From the NCBI GenBank assembly GCA_002841115.1, contig PHEC01000029.1:1-32533 (forward strand): a DNA stretch of 32,533 nucleotides. The letters are read 5' to 3'. Under the pieces are notes generated by a model, which had not been told where the DNA came from, did no database searches, and saw only the letters and a program-made list of their open reading frames with translations. The position numbers were made by a program, and so were the translations under genes. The DNA is from Alphaproteobacteria bacterium HGW-Alphaproteobacteria-6 (GTDB lineage: Bacteria; Pseudomonadota; Alphaproteobacteria; Rhodobacterales; Rhodobacteraceae). This document shows, one piece after another, positions 17,438 through 25,710 of the stretch; positions within the stretch are counted from its first letter, which is position 1; every line of letters starts with the position of its first letter.

Positions 17438-18486
17438 GCGCCCCAGGTCCGCCCGAGCAGGGAAAGCCAGTTTTCATGGGCGATCTTGCGCAACAGCGCC
17501 TCATCGTAGCCATGCGCGCGCAGCGCCTCGATCAGCCGCGGCAGCCCGGCCGCATCGCCGATCCCCGCCGGCATCGTCGCCCCGTCGAAATCCGAGCCGA
17601 GGCCGACCCGGTCCTCGCCAAGTTTCGCGATCAGGTGGTCGAGGTGGCGCAGCACCGGCTCCCAGCCCTCGAAGGTCGACTTGCGCCCGTCCGCGCGCAA
17701 GAAGACGGTGGCGTAGTTGAGCCCGACCAGACCGTCCGACTCGGCGATCATCGCCAGCTGGCGGTCGGTCAGGTTGCGGGTGGACGGCGTCACCGCATGG
17801 GCGTTGGAATGGGTGGCGACGAGGGGCGCGTCGGAGATCGCCGCGACATCGTTGAACCCGGCCTCGTTCAGGTGGCTGAGGTCGATCATCACCTTGAGCT
17901 TGTTGCATTCGGCGATCAGACGCTTGCCGGCCGCGGTCAGCCCCGGCCCGCTGTCGGGGTCGCCCGGGAAGCGGAACGGCACGCCGTGGCCGAAGATCGT
18001 GGGGCGTGACCAGACCGGGCCGAGCGAACGCAGGCCCGCCGCGTGCCAGAGGTGGAGCGCGTCAAGATCCTCGCCGATCGCCTCGGCACCCTCGAAATGC
18101 AGGATCGCGGCGATCTTGCCGGCGGCCATGGCGGCGCGGATCTCGGCCACCGTGCGGCAGATCGCCAGCGTGCCGGTGCGCTCCATCCACATCAGGTGGC
18201 CGATCATCGCGGCGGCCACGGGCTGGGCAGCCTCGGCCCCGATCAGGTCCGGCAGCGGCAGATCGTAGGGCGGCGCATCCATGATCGCCTCGTAATCGGC
18301 GGCATCATGGGCGACGGGCGAGGCGATGTAGACCGCGAAGAAGCCGCCGGCAAAGCCGCCGGCCCTGGCGCGGGGCAGGTCGAGATGGCCCTTGCCCTCG
18401 CCGGTCAGCCAGATCGCCTCGCGCCGGTCGGGGTCGCGCAGCAGCCGCAGCAGAAAGTCGTTATGGCCGTCGAATACAGGGATCAT
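17434..18486 (-). CDS. M19-family (renal-dipeptidase-like) dipeptidase
   Basis: A 350-residue zinc peptidase. It starts MIPVFDGHND, so the first metal ligands H8 and D10 sit at the very N-terminus. There is no signal peptide and the enzyme should be cytoplasmic. The bridging Glu is in LHFEGAEAI; the remaining histidines are in IDLSHLNEAG and VATHSNAHAV; the C-terminal GLGSDFDGA is the usual substrate-side signature. Family members split dipeptides, often with a D-residue at the C-terminal side. It lies six bases after the second importer ATPase gene and overlaps ycaQ, which makes it the likely intracellular peptidase for whatever the Dpp-type importer brings in. Confidence 0.92.
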   Translation of the reverse strand: MIPVFDGHNDFLLRLLRDPDRREAIWLTGEGKGHLDLPRARAGGFAGGFFAVYIASPVAHDAADYEAIMDAPPYDLPLPDLIGAEAAQPVAAAMIGHLMWMERTGTLAICRTVAEIRAAMAAGKIAAILHFEGAEAIGEDLDALHLWHAAGLRSLGPVWSRPTIFGHGVPFRFPGDPDSGPGLTAAGKRLIAECNKLKVMIDLSHLNEAGFNDVAAISDAPLVATHSNAHAVTPSTRNLTDRQLAMIAESDGLVGLNYATVFLRADGRKSTFEGWEPVLRHLDHLIAKLGEDRVGLGSDFDGATMPAGIGDAAGLPRLIEALRAHGYDEALLRKIAHENWLSLLGRTWGA

Positions 18487-18492
18487 GGCGCC

Positions 18493-19254
18493 TCAGGCAG
18501 GGGTATAGCCCTCGGAAGCCGAGAGCAGTTTGCGGGTATAGTCGGTCGTCGCCCGGTGGGCGGAAAGCGCGGCGCGGGTCAGTTCCTCCACCGCCTCGCC
18601 GTGCTGCATCACGATCAGCCGGTCGCACATGTGGGCGACAACGGCAAGGTCATGGCTGACCATGATATAGGTCAGCCCGCGCTCGGCCCGGATCCGGTCG
18701 AGAAGGTTCAGGACCTCGGCCTGGATCGAGGCGTCAAGCGCCGAGGTCGGTTCGTCGAGCAGCAGCACCTCGGGTTCGAGGATCAGCGCGCGGGCGATGG
18801 CGACGCGCTGGCGCTGGCCGCCGGAAAGCTGGTGGGGGTAGCGAAAGCGGAAGTCGGACCCGAGGCCGACTTCGGACAGTGCCTGTTCGATGCGCGCCTC
18901 GCGCCGGTCAAAGCCGTGGATGGCGAGCGGTTCGGCGAGCACCTTGTCCACGGTGTGGCGGGGATGCAGCGAGGCATAGGGGTCCTGAAAGACCATCTGC
19001 ACCCGGCGGTAGAAATCGGCCGGGCGGGGGGTGGCAAGCGATGTGCCCTTAAGCCCGATCGTCCCCGCCGTCGTCGGGGCAAGGCCGCAGATCGCGCGCA
19101 GCACCGTCGATTTGCCCGAGCCGCTTTCGCCGACGATGCCGAAGCTTTCGCCGCGGGCCACGTCGAGGGAGACGCCGCGCACCGCCCGCACCGTGTCGCC
19201 GCCGCGGCGGAAGGTGACATCGAGCGCCTGCACCTCCAGCATCACTTCGCCCAT
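18493..19254 (-). CDS. Peptide ABC importer ATPase, DppF/OppF type
   Basis: A 253-residue ATPase, second of the pair for the importer. The ATG at 19254 has AAAGGGA six bases upstream and overlaps the first ATPase by 13 bases; an ATG at 19242 (TGATG overlap) is the alternative. Walker A GESGSGKST is near 42-50, the Q-loop MVFQDPYASLHPRHTV is of the DppF type, the signature is LSGGQRQRVAIARALI, Walker B is VLLLDEPTSALD and the H-loop MVSHDLAVVAHMCDR. It ends soon after the ATPase core (EGYTPA), short for the family since many members carry a further C-terminal extension. It pairs with the DppD-type protein. Confidence 0.92.
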   Translation of the reverse strand: MGEVMLEVQALDVTFRRGGDTVRAVRGVSLDVARGESFGIVGESGSGKSTVLRAICGLAPTTAGTIGLKGTSLATPRPADFYRRVQMVFQDPYASLHPRHTVDKVLAEPLAIHGFDRREARIEQALSEVGLGSDFRFRYPHQLSGGQRQRVAIARALILEPEVLLLDEPTSALDASIQAEVLNLLDRIRAERGLTYIMVSHDLAVVAHMCDRLIVMQHGEAVEELTRAALSAHRATTDYTRKLLSASEGYTPA

Positions 19255-20075
19255 GCCGCGTCCCTTTCAAGGGTGGGCAGCGGGCGCTGGCTGCCCTCGA
19301 TCTTCGGCAGGCAGTTCATCAACCCGCGGGTATAGGGGTGCTGCGCCTGGTCGAGGTCGGAGGCCTTCAGTTCCTCGACCACCCGGCCGGCATACATCAC
19401 CAGCACCCGGTCGCAGAAGGACGAGACGAGGCGCAAATCGTGGCTGATGAAGATCAGGCCCATGCCGCGGGTCGTGACCAGCCGGTCGAGGATGCGCAGC
19501 ACCTCGACCTGCACGGTGACATCGAGCGCCGATGTGGGTTCATCGGCGATCAGCAGGTCGGGCTCGGTCACCAGCATCATCGCGATCATCGCGCGTTGGC
19601 CCATGCCGCCGGAAAGCTCGTGCGGATAGGCGCGAAAGACCCGCTCAGGATCGCGGATCTGCACCGCTTCCAGCATCGCAAGGGCGCGGTCGCGCGCCTG
19701 CCTGCGGGTCTCGCCGGCGCCGAACTTCAGCGCTTCGACCAGTTGCCTGCCGATCGTCATCACCGGATTGAGCGAGAATTTCGGGTCCTGCATCACCATC
19801 GACATCCGCGCGCCCCTGAGTTTGCGCCAGGTGGCGGGCGAGGCGTCGCGCAGGTCGGTGCCGTCGAAGTCGAGCACCTTCGCGGTGGCCTTTCCGGGCG
19901 GCGGCGTCAGCCCGAGGATGGCGCGGCCGGTCTGGCTTTTGCCCGAGCCCGATTCGCCGACGATGCCGAGCCGTTCGCGGCCAAGCGTGAAGGAGACGCC
20001 GCGGACCACCTCGGAGGGGCCAGACCGGGTCGGGAAGGTGATGCGCAGGTCCTCGACCGTCAGGAGCGGCGTCAT
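19242..20075 (-). CDS. Peptide ABC importer ATPase, DppD/OppD type
   Basis: A 277-residue ATPase. The ATG at 20075 has GGAGG nine bases upstream, but that GGAGG is one arm of a small hairpin (see 20085-20097). Walker A GESGSGKSQ is at about 40-48, the Q-loop MVMQDPKFSLNPVMTI, signature LSGGMGQRAMIA (Met in place of the usual Gln, common in DppD/OppD), Walker B LLIADEPTSALD and H-loop FISHDLRLVSSFCDR. The C-terminal HPYTRGLMNCLPKIEG is the oligopeptide-importer signature, ending without the long Cys-rich iron-sulfur extension present in some relatives. It would drive import together with the DppF-type protein. Confidence 0.93.
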   Translation of the reverse strand: MTPLLTVEDLRITFPTRSGPSEVVRGVSFTLGRERLGIVGESGSGKSQTGRAILGLTPPPGKATAKVLDFDGTDLRDASPATWRKLRGARMSMVMQDPKFSLNPVMTIGRQLVEALKFGAGETRRQARDRALAMLEAVQIRDPERVFRAYPHELSGGMGQRAMIAMMLVTEPDLLIADEPTSALDVTVQVEVLRILDRLVTTRGMGLIFISHDLRLVSSFCDRVLVMYAGRVVEELKASDLDQAQHPYTRGLMNCLPKIEGSQRPLPTLERDAAWAK

Positions 20076-20084
20076 CGGGGCAGG

Positions 20085-20115
20085 CCTCCGGCGGAGGTAT
20101 TTGGGCCAAGATGAA
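20085..20115 (-). repeat. Rhodobacterial palindromic element containing a ribosome-site hairpin
   Basis: Read leftward the gap between the DppC- and DppD-type genes is TTCATCTTGGCCCAAATA followed by CCTCC-GCC-GGAGG. The second part is a short perfect palindrome and its GGAGG is the only good ribosome site for the DppD-type gene. From memory, TCTTGGCCCAAATA followed by a Cys/Gly-rich palindrome is a common dispersed intergenic sequence in Rhodobacteraceae; a genome search is needed to confirm this. If the hairpin forms, the ribosome site would be masked. Confidence 0.5.
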
Positions 20116-20124
20116 TGGGCAGGG

Positions 20125-21039
20125 TCATTTGCGCGCCTTGGGGTCGAGGACGTCGCGCAGCCCGTCGCCGAGCAGGTTGAAGCCGAGCGAGACGACGAAG
20201 ATGGCGATGCCGGGCATGGTGGCGACCCACCACTGGTCGATGAGAAAGCGCCGCCCCGAGGCGATCATCGCGCCCCATTCGGGTTGCGGCGGCTGGGCGC
20301 CGAGGCCGAGAAAGCCCAGGCCCGCCGCGGTCAGGATGATGCCGGCCATGTCGAGCGTCACCCGGATGATCACCGAGGAGAGGCACAAGGGTGTCACGTG
20401 ATACCACAGGATGCGGGCCGATGAGGCACCCTGCAGGCGCGCCGCGTTGATGTAGTCGCTGTCGCGGATGGTCAGCGTTTCTGCCCGGGCGAGGCGGGCG
20501 TAGGGTGGCCAGGAGGTGATGGCGATGGCGATGATCGCGTTCTCGATGCCGGGGCCGAGGGCGGCGACGAAGGCGAGCGCGAGGATGAGCCGCGGGAAGG
20601 CGAGGAAGATGTCGGTGATCCGCATCAGGATGGTATCGGTCCAGCCGCCGAAATAGCCCGCGCTGGTGCCGACCAGAAGCCCGATCGGGGTGGCGATGAC
20701 GGCGACGAGGACGACCACCATCAGCGTGAGGCGCGAGCCGTGGACGATGCGCGAGAAGATGTCGCGGGCCAGGTCGTCGGTGCCCATCAGGTGATTGCCG
20801 GTCAGGGGCGGCAGGAAGCGCGCGGTCCTGAGGTCGCCGCCGATCACCGGATCATAGGGCGCGATGACATTGGCGAAGAGGGCGACGATGATGAGGGCGA
20901 GGACGATGGCGAGCCCGACCATGGCAAGCCAGTTGCCGCGAAAGGTGAGCCAGGTCCGGTAGATCTGTCCCAGGCGCGCCTGGCGGCGCGAGGCCGGGCG
21001 GTCGGTGAGAAGCCAGTCGCGGCGGGAGATCGTGGTCAT
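20125..21039 (-). CDS. Peptide ABC importer permease, DppC/OppC type
   Basis: A 304-residue membrane protein. The ATG at 21039 overlaps the DppB-type stop (ATGA). Residues 1-45 form the cytoplasmic N-terminal extension typical of DppC, followed by about six helices. The conserved HLMGTDDLARDIFSRIVHGSRLTL segment near 83-105 is a DppC hallmark, and the EAA-type coupling loop reads INAARLQGASSARILWYHVTP. It forms the channel with the protein encoded just upstream. The 3' end is 49 bases from the DppD-type start, with the palindromic element between. Confidence 0.92.
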   Translation of the reverse strand: MTTISRRDWLLTDRPASRRQARLGQIYRTWLTFRGNWLAMVGLAIVLALIIVALFANVIAPYDPVIGGDLRTARFLPPLTGNHLMGTDDLARDIFSRIVHGSRLTLMVVVLVAVIATPIGLLVGTSAGYFGGWTDTILMRITDIFLAFPRLILALAFVAALGPGIENAIIAIAITSWPPYARLARAETLTIRDSDYINAARLQGASSARILWYHVTPLCLSSVIIRVTLDMAGIILTAAGLGFLGLGAQPPQPEWGAMIASGRRFLIDQWWVATMPGIAIFVVSLGFNLLGDGLRDVLDPKARK

Positions 21040-22097
21040 GCCTGTCTCCGCACGCGGGGATCGAGCAGCGAGTAGAGCAGGTCGGAGAGCAGGTTCAGCC
21101 CGACGAAGATCGCCCCGATCACCAGGGTGCCGCCGAGGACCGCGTTCATGTCGGCGTTCTGCAGGGAATTGGTGAGGTATTGCCCGAGGCCGGGCCAGGC
21201 GAAGACGGTCTCGGTCAGGACCGAGCCTTCGAGGAGGCTGGCGTAGGAGAGTGCCACCACGGTGACCAGCGGCACGGCGGCGTTCCTGAGCGCATGGACC
21301 CAGATGATCCGCCATTCCGGCACGCCCTTGACCCGGGCGGTGGTGATGTATTCCTGCGCCAGTTCGTTGAGCATGAAGCTGCGGGTCATCCGGCTGATAT
21401 AGGCCATCGAGAAATATCCCAGAAGCGAGGCGGGCAGGATGATGTGCGAGAAGATGTTGCGAAAGGCGTCCCACTGGCCCTGCATCGCGCTGTCAAGGAG
21501 CAGTAGCCCGGTCGCCGGGGTGATCGCATATTCGTAGGCGATGTCGATCCGGCCGGGGCCGGCGACCCACTGGAGCCGCGCGTAGAAGACCAGAAGCCCG
21601 AGAAGCCCGAGCCAGAAGATCGGTGCCGAGTAGCCGATGAGGCCGAAGACCCGCACCACCTGGTCGGCGAGCCTTCCCTGCCGCACCGCCGCCCAGACCC
21701 CCATCGGGATGCCGAGCGCGGTGCCGATGACGATGGCGATCGTGGCCAGTTCCAGCGTCGCGGGGAAGACCCGGGCAATATCGTCGGCGATGGCGCGCTT
21801 GGTCAGGAAGCTTTCGCCGAAGTCGCCGGTGAAGACCTTCTGGAGATACATCCAGAACTGTTCGTAAAGCGGCCTGTCGAGGCCCAGTTCCACATAGACC
21901 CGGTCATAGACCGATTGCGAGGCGCGGTCGCCGATCACGGCAAGCACCGGATCGACCGGCACCACCCGGCCGATCAGGAAGGTGACGACAAGGAGGCCGA
22001 GAAAGGTCAGCGCCACCGTCGCGATCAGCTTTGCGGTCTTCCAGAGGAACCGCAGGAGGGCGCTTTCGCGCCCCCCATCGGCAGTCATGTCGCTCAT
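21036..22097 (-). CDS. Peptide ABC importer permease, DppB/OppB type
   Basis: A 353-residue membrane protein with about six helices. The start at 22097 is one base after the binding-protein stop; an ATG at 22088 is also possible and neither has a strong ribosome site, so translation is probably coupled. The N-terminal region ESALLRFLWKTAKLIATVALTFLGLLVVTFLIGRVVPVDP carries the family's first helix and the VDPVLA segment. The loop YITTARVKGVPEWRIIWVHALRNA is the EAA-type coupling region, and VFAWPGLGQYLTNSLQNAD near the C-terminus is the DppB signature. It pairs with the DppC-type permease. Confidence 0.92.
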   Translation of the reverse strand: MSDMTADGGRESALLRFLWKTAKLIATVALTFLGLLVVTFLIGRVVPVDPVLAVIGDRASQSVYDRVYVELGLDRPLYEQFWMYLQKVFTGDFGESFLTKRAIADDIARVFPATLELATIAIVIGTALGIPMGVWAAVRQGRLADQVVRVFGLIGYSAPIFWLGLLGLLVFYARLQWVAGPGRIDIAYEYAITPATGLLLLDSAMQGQWDAFRNIFSHIILPASLLGYFSMAYISRMTRSFMLNELAQEYITTARVKGVPEWRIIWVHALRNAAVPLVTVVALSYASLLEGSVLTETVFAWPGLGQYLTNSLQNADMNAVLGGTLVIGAIFVGLNLLSDLLYSLLDPRVRRQA

Positions 22098-22098
22098 G

Positions 22099-23691
22099 CT
22101 ACTTGGTCACATGGGCGAAGCTGTTGTCGTTGAACGACGGGCCGACGATGAAGCCGTTGACGTTGGCGCGCATCGCCGAGACCTCGATCTCCTGGAACAT
22201 CACAACGAAGGGCGAGGTCTGCTGATGCTCTGCCTGCAGCGCCAGATACATCTCGGCACGCTTGGCCGCATCGCCTTCGAGCACCGCGGCGTCGGCCCTG
22301 GCGGTCATCTCCGGGATGTCCCAGGCGTTGCGCCAGGCCAAGGGCTTCGATGTCGCGTCATCGGCGTTGTCGGGGTTGCGCGCGAAGGTGTCGGCGTTGG
22401 TGTGCGGGTCCTGATAGTCCGGGCCCCAGCGGCCGATGTAGATGTCGTGGTTGCGCGCACGGTATTTGGTCAGCGTCTGCTGGCCGTCGCCGGGGATCAG
22501 TTCCATCTTCACGCCGGCCTGCGCCATGGTCTGCTGGATCGCCTGGGCGATGCCGGTGATCTCGGGCGTGTTGCGGGTGTCCATGGTGACCGAGAATCCA
22601 TCGGGCAGGCCCGCGGCCGCCAGCAATTCCTTGGCCTTGGCCACGTCGAGCGCGAAGGGCGTGTCTTCCAGCGCGCCAAGGAAGCCCTTGGGCAGGAAGG
22701 CCTGGTGGACAGAGACCTTGCCTTTCATGATCGTGTCGGCGATCGCGGCATAGTCGACGAGGTATTTCATCGCCTGGCGCACCTCGGGCTTGGCGAGGTT
22801 CTCGTTCTTCTGGTTGAGGCCGAGGTAGTAGATCGAGCCCTTCGGGCCTTCCTGGATCTTCAGGTCGGCATTGGCGCGCACCGCGTCAAGTTCCTCGGCG
22901 GTCAGCGAGCGGGCGATGTCGATGTCGCCCTGTTCGAGAAGCAGGCGCTGGGTCGCACCTTCGGGGATGTGGCGGTAGATGACGCGGGCCATCGCCGGGG
23001 CGTCGCCCGAATAGTTCGGGTTGCGCTCCATCACCACGGCCTCGTTGGCGCGCCATTCGCGGATGGTGAAGGGGCCCGAGCCGGCATAGTTGGTCTTCAG
23101 CCATTCATAGCCGAAATCGCCATTCGCCTCGTGTTCCATCACCAGCTTCTTGTCGACGACGAAGCCCACCGTGGCGGTCAGGCAGTAAAGCAGCAGCGTC
23201 GGCGCATAGGGCTTGTCCATCTTGAAGACGACGGTGTCATCGCCTTCCTGCACCACCATCTGGTCGGCGTTCTCGGGCGTCAGGCCGAACTGGGTCAGGA
23301 TGAAGGCCGGCGACTTGTCGAGCTTGACCGCGCGGGTCAGCGAAAACACCACGTCCTCGGCGGTGATCTCGTTGCCGCTGGCGAAGGTGCGGCCGGGGCG
23401 GATCTTGAAGCTGATCGACAGGCCGTCCTCGGCCACTTCCCAGCTTTCGGCGACCTTGCCGAAGATCTTGGTCACGTCCATCGGGTCGTAGCCGATCAGT
23501 CCCTCGTAGGCGTTGCCGGCGACCTCGGAGGCGGTGAACTCGAAGATCTCGGCCGGGTCGAGCGAGATGATGTCATCGATCGCCCAGGCCTGGATCAGCG
23601 TGTCGGCCGGCGTTTCCGCGCGCACGGCCGGGGCCGTGAAAAGCGTGAACGCGGCAACCGTCGCCGCGAGCAGTCTGCGACTGTGTAGCAT
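22099..23691 (-). CDS. Peptide-type ABC importer substrate-binding protein (family 5)
   Basis: A 530-residue periplasmic receptor. The ATG at 23691 has CGGAG nine bases upstream. Residues 1-25 are a Sec signal peptide ending PAVRA before ETPAD. The family-5 pattern is clear: SLDPAEIFEF, YEGLIGYDP, LSISFKIRPGRTFASGNEITAEDVVFSLTRAV (the last strand being the classic signature), GSGPFTIREW and YYLGLNQKNENLAKPEVRQAMKYLVDY. The C-terminal IYIGRWGPDYQDPHTNADTFARNPDN is typical of DppA/OppA relatives. The ligand is unknown; the dipeptidase in the same operon favours dipeptides or modified peptides. It heads a seven-gene run extending to ycaQ. Confidence 0.9.
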   Translation of the reverse strand: MLHSRRLLAATVAAFTLFTAPAVRAETPADTLIQAWAIDDIISLDPAEIFEFTASEVAGNAYEGLIGYDPMDVTKIFGKVAESWEVAEDGLSISFKIRPGRTFASGNEITAEDVVFSLTRAVKLDKSPAFILTQFGLTPENADQMVVQEGDDTVVFKMDKPYAPTLLLYCLTATVGFVVDKKLVMEHEANGDFGYEWLKTNYAGSGPFTIREWRANEAVVMERNPNYSGDAPAMARVIYRHIPEGATQRLLLEQGDIDIARSLTAEELDAVRANADLKIQEGPKGSIYYLGLNQKNENLAKPEVRQAMKYLVDYAAIADTIMKGKVSVHQAFLPKGFLGALEDTPFALDVAKAKELLAAAGLPDGFSVTMDTRNTPEITGIAQAIQQTMAQAGVKMELIPGDGQQTLTKYRARNHDIYIGRWGPDYQDPHTNADTFARNPDNADDATSKPLAWRNAWDIPEMTARADAAVLEGDAAKRAEMYLALQAEHQQTSPFVVMFQEIEVSAMRANVNGFIVGPSFNDNSFAHVTK

Positions 23692-23942
23692 TCCTTCAAT
23701 CTCCGCTGTTGGTTCCCATGTCGCCCGCCCGCGCCCTTGTCGGGGTCAGGCGGCTGGGGGCGATTAACCGCTTGGTCAAAATTGAAGTCAAGGACATTCG
23801 CGGCGATAGCGCCCTTCGATCCGGAGGGTGCCGAGACGGCGTCTGAAACTCGACCGGATGATATTGAAACAGAAGTTTCCCGCGCATAGGGTCGGCGCGG
23901 ATGGATCGAACCGCACCGATGGCGCGGGGGAAAGGAATGACC
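23692..23942. promoter_or_regulatory. Divergent promoter region between peptide importer and sugar-acid genes
   Basis: This 251-base region separates divergent operons. Leftward there is a good promoter: TTGACT (23791 to 23786), 17 bases, then GTTAAT (23768 to 23763). Rightward TTGAAA (23864-23869) is followed 17 bases later by TAGGGT (weak). An inverted repeat GAAAC-AGAA-GTTTC at 23866-23879 overlaps this rightward -35 box, which is where a repressor of the sugar-acid genes could bind. Several in-frame ATGs precede the chosen SDR start and are not used. Confidence 0.5.
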
Positions 23943-24692
23943 ATGCGGCTCAAGGGCAGACGGATTTTGGTAAGTGCCGCGGGGCAGGGGATCGGGCGGG
24001 CCAGTGCGCTTGCCTGCGCGGCCGAGGGTGCCGAGGTGATCGCCACCGACATCAACCAGGCGCTGCTGGACGATCTGGTGCGCGCCGCGCCGGGGCTTGA
24101 GGTGGCGGCCCTTGATGTGCGCGACGATGCGGCGATCCGGGCGCTGGCGGCCAGGGTCGGGCCGCTCGACGGGCTGTTCAACTGCGCGGGCTTTGTCCAT
24201 GACGGCACGGTTCTGGAGATCAGCGATCAGGACTGGGCCTTCAGCTTCGATCTGAACGTCACGTCGATGATGCGGATGCTGCGCGCCTTCCTGCCCGGCA
24301 TGCTGGATCGCGCGGCCGAGAGCGGTGATGCGGCGGTCCTCAACATGGCCTCGATGGCAGGCTCGATCAAGGGCTTCCCGCGGCGCACGCTTTACGGGGC
24401 GACCAAGGCAGCGGTGATCGGGCTGACCAAGGGGGTGGCGGCGGATTTCGTCCGCCAGGGGCTGCGCTGCAACGCGCTTTGCCCCGGCACCGTCGACACG
24501 CCGTCGCTGCGCGGCCGGATCGCCGCCGCCGCCGACCCGGTGCAGGCCGAGCGTGATTTCATCGCCCGCCAGCCGATGGGCCGGCTGGCGACGGTCGATG
24601 ACATCACCCCGCTGGTGGTCTATCTGCTGTCGCCCGAATCGCGTTTCGTCACCGGGCAGGCGCTGCTGGTCGATGGCGGCGTGACGATCTGA
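23943..24692 (+). CDS. Short-chain dehydrogenase, 2-keto-3-deoxy-L-fuconate/L-rhamnonate 4-dehydrogenase type
   Basis: A 249-residue NAD-dependent dehydrogenase. The ATG at 23943 has AAAGGA six bases upstream. The cofactor loop is SAAGQGIGRA (11-20) with D36 in ATDIN, indicating NAD rather than NADP. The catalytic set is S137, Y151 and K155 (YGATK). The sequence NCAGFVHDGTVLEISDQDW, NMASMAGSIKG and CNALCPGTVDTPSL closely resembles the group that includes 2-keto-3-deoxy-L-fuconate dehydrogenase and human DHRS6/BDH2. With the adjacent FAH-family enzyme it fits the last two steps of non-phosphorylating L-fucose or L-rhamnose breakdown (4-oxidation, then hydrolysis). The earlier steps (dehydrogenase, lactonase, dehydratase) are not in the window. 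Confidence 0.85.
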   Translation: MRLKGRRILVSAAGQGIGRASALACAAEGAEVIATDINQALLDDLVRAAPGLEVAALDVRDDAAIRALAARVGPLDGLFNCAGFVHDGTVLEISDQDWAFSFDLNVTSMMRMLRAFLPGMLDRAAESGDAAVLNMASMAGSIKGFPRRTLYGATKAAVIGLTKGVAADFVRQGLRCNALCPGTVDTPSLRGRIAAAADPVQAERDFIARQPMGRLATVDDITPLVVYLLSPESRFVTGQALLVDGGVTI

Positions 24693-24750
24693 CGCAATAC
24701 GATCTGACAGGGTGCGCACCCCCCGTGCCCCGAAATTGAAGGAGCTGGAC

Positions 24751-25710
24751 ATGAAACTGCTGCGCTACGGGCCGAAGGGCCAGGAAAAACCCGGGCTCTT
24801 GGACAAGGATGGCCGGGTGCGCGACCTTTCCGGCGTGATCGGCGATGTCGCCGGCGCGGCGCTTTTGCCCGAAAGCCTGGTGCGGCTGGCGGCGATCGAC
24901 CCCGCGACGCTGCCGCTGGTCGCGGGCACGCCGCAGGCCGGCTTGCGGCTTGGCCCCTGTGTCGGCGCGGTCGGCAAGTTCGTCTGCATCGGCCTCAACT
25001 ACGCCGACCACGCCGCCGAAAGCGGGCTTGAGGTGCCGAAGGAACCGGTGATCTTCAACAAGTGGACCAGCGCGATCAGCGGGCCGGACGATGACGTGGA
25101 AATCCCGCGCGGCTCGCAGAAGACCGACTGGGAGGTCGAACTGGGCGTCGTCATCGGCAAGGGCGGGCGCTACATCCCCGAGGCCGAGGCGCTGGGCCAT
25201 GTCGCCGGCTACTGCGTCGTCAACGATGTCAGCGAGCGTGAATACCAGATCGAGCGCGGCGGCACCTGGGACAAGGGCAAGGGCTGCGACACCTTCGGGC
25301 CGATCGGCCCCTGGCTGGTGACCCCGGACGAGGCCGGTGATATCGCCGATCTGGCAATGTGGCTGGAGGTCGACGGCAAGCGGTTCCAGAACGGCTCGAC
25401 CGCGACCATGGTCTTCGGGGTGGCCCATCTGATCAGCTATTGCAGCCGCTTCATGTCGTTCCAGCCCGGCGACGTGATCTCGACCGGGACGCCGCCGGGG
25501 GTCGGGCTGGGCCAGAAGCCGCCGCGCTATCTGAAGGGCGGCGAGGTGATGCGGCTGGGCATCAATGGGCTTGGCGTGCAGACCCGGGCCTGCCTCAGCG
25601 TTTTGTGGCCTCAGCGGTTCGGGGTGATGACGATCTCGACCCGGCGGTTCTGGGCGCGGCCCTGGACCGTCAGGTTCGACGCGATCGGCTGGCTTTCGCC
25701 GCGCCCGTAG
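24751..25710 (+). CDS. FAH-family 2,4-diketo-3-deoxy-L-fuconate/rhamnonate hydrolase, with an atypical C-terminus
   Basis: A 319-residue enzyme, well started at 24751 with GAAGGAG six bases upstream. Fumarylacetoacetate-hydrolase features are present: the GLNYADHAAESG entry at 81-92, metal ligands E128 and E130 in DWEVELGVVIG, D159 in VNDVSE, KGCDTFGPIGPWLV at 177-190, and the STGTPPGVGLGQKPPRYLKGGEV lid at 244-266. Relatives such as LRA6 split the diketo-sugar acid into two small acids (for example pyruvate and lactate). Homologues normally end soon after the GINGLGVQT segment (near residue 278, position 25584). Here the frame continues another 41 residues, mostly read opposite the end of the OmpA-domain gene. 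A lost stop or small frameshift near 25585 is likely. The core enzyme should still be intact. Confidence 0.82.
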   Translation: MKLLRYGPKGQEKPGLLDKDGRVRDLSGVIGDVAGAALLPESLVRLAAIDPATLPLVAGTPQAGLRLGPCVGAVGKFVCIGLNYADHAAESGLEVPKEPVIFNKWTSAISGPDDDVEIPRGSQKTDWEVELGVVIGKGGRYIPEAEALGHVAGYCVVNDVSEREYQIERGGTWDKGKGCDTFGPIGPWLVTPDEAGDIADLAMWLEVDGKRFQNGSTATMVFGVAHLISYCSRFMSFQPGDVISTGTPPGVGLGQKPPRYLKGGEVMRLGINGLGVQTRACLSVLWPQRFGVMTISTRRFWARPWTVRFDAIGWLSPRP

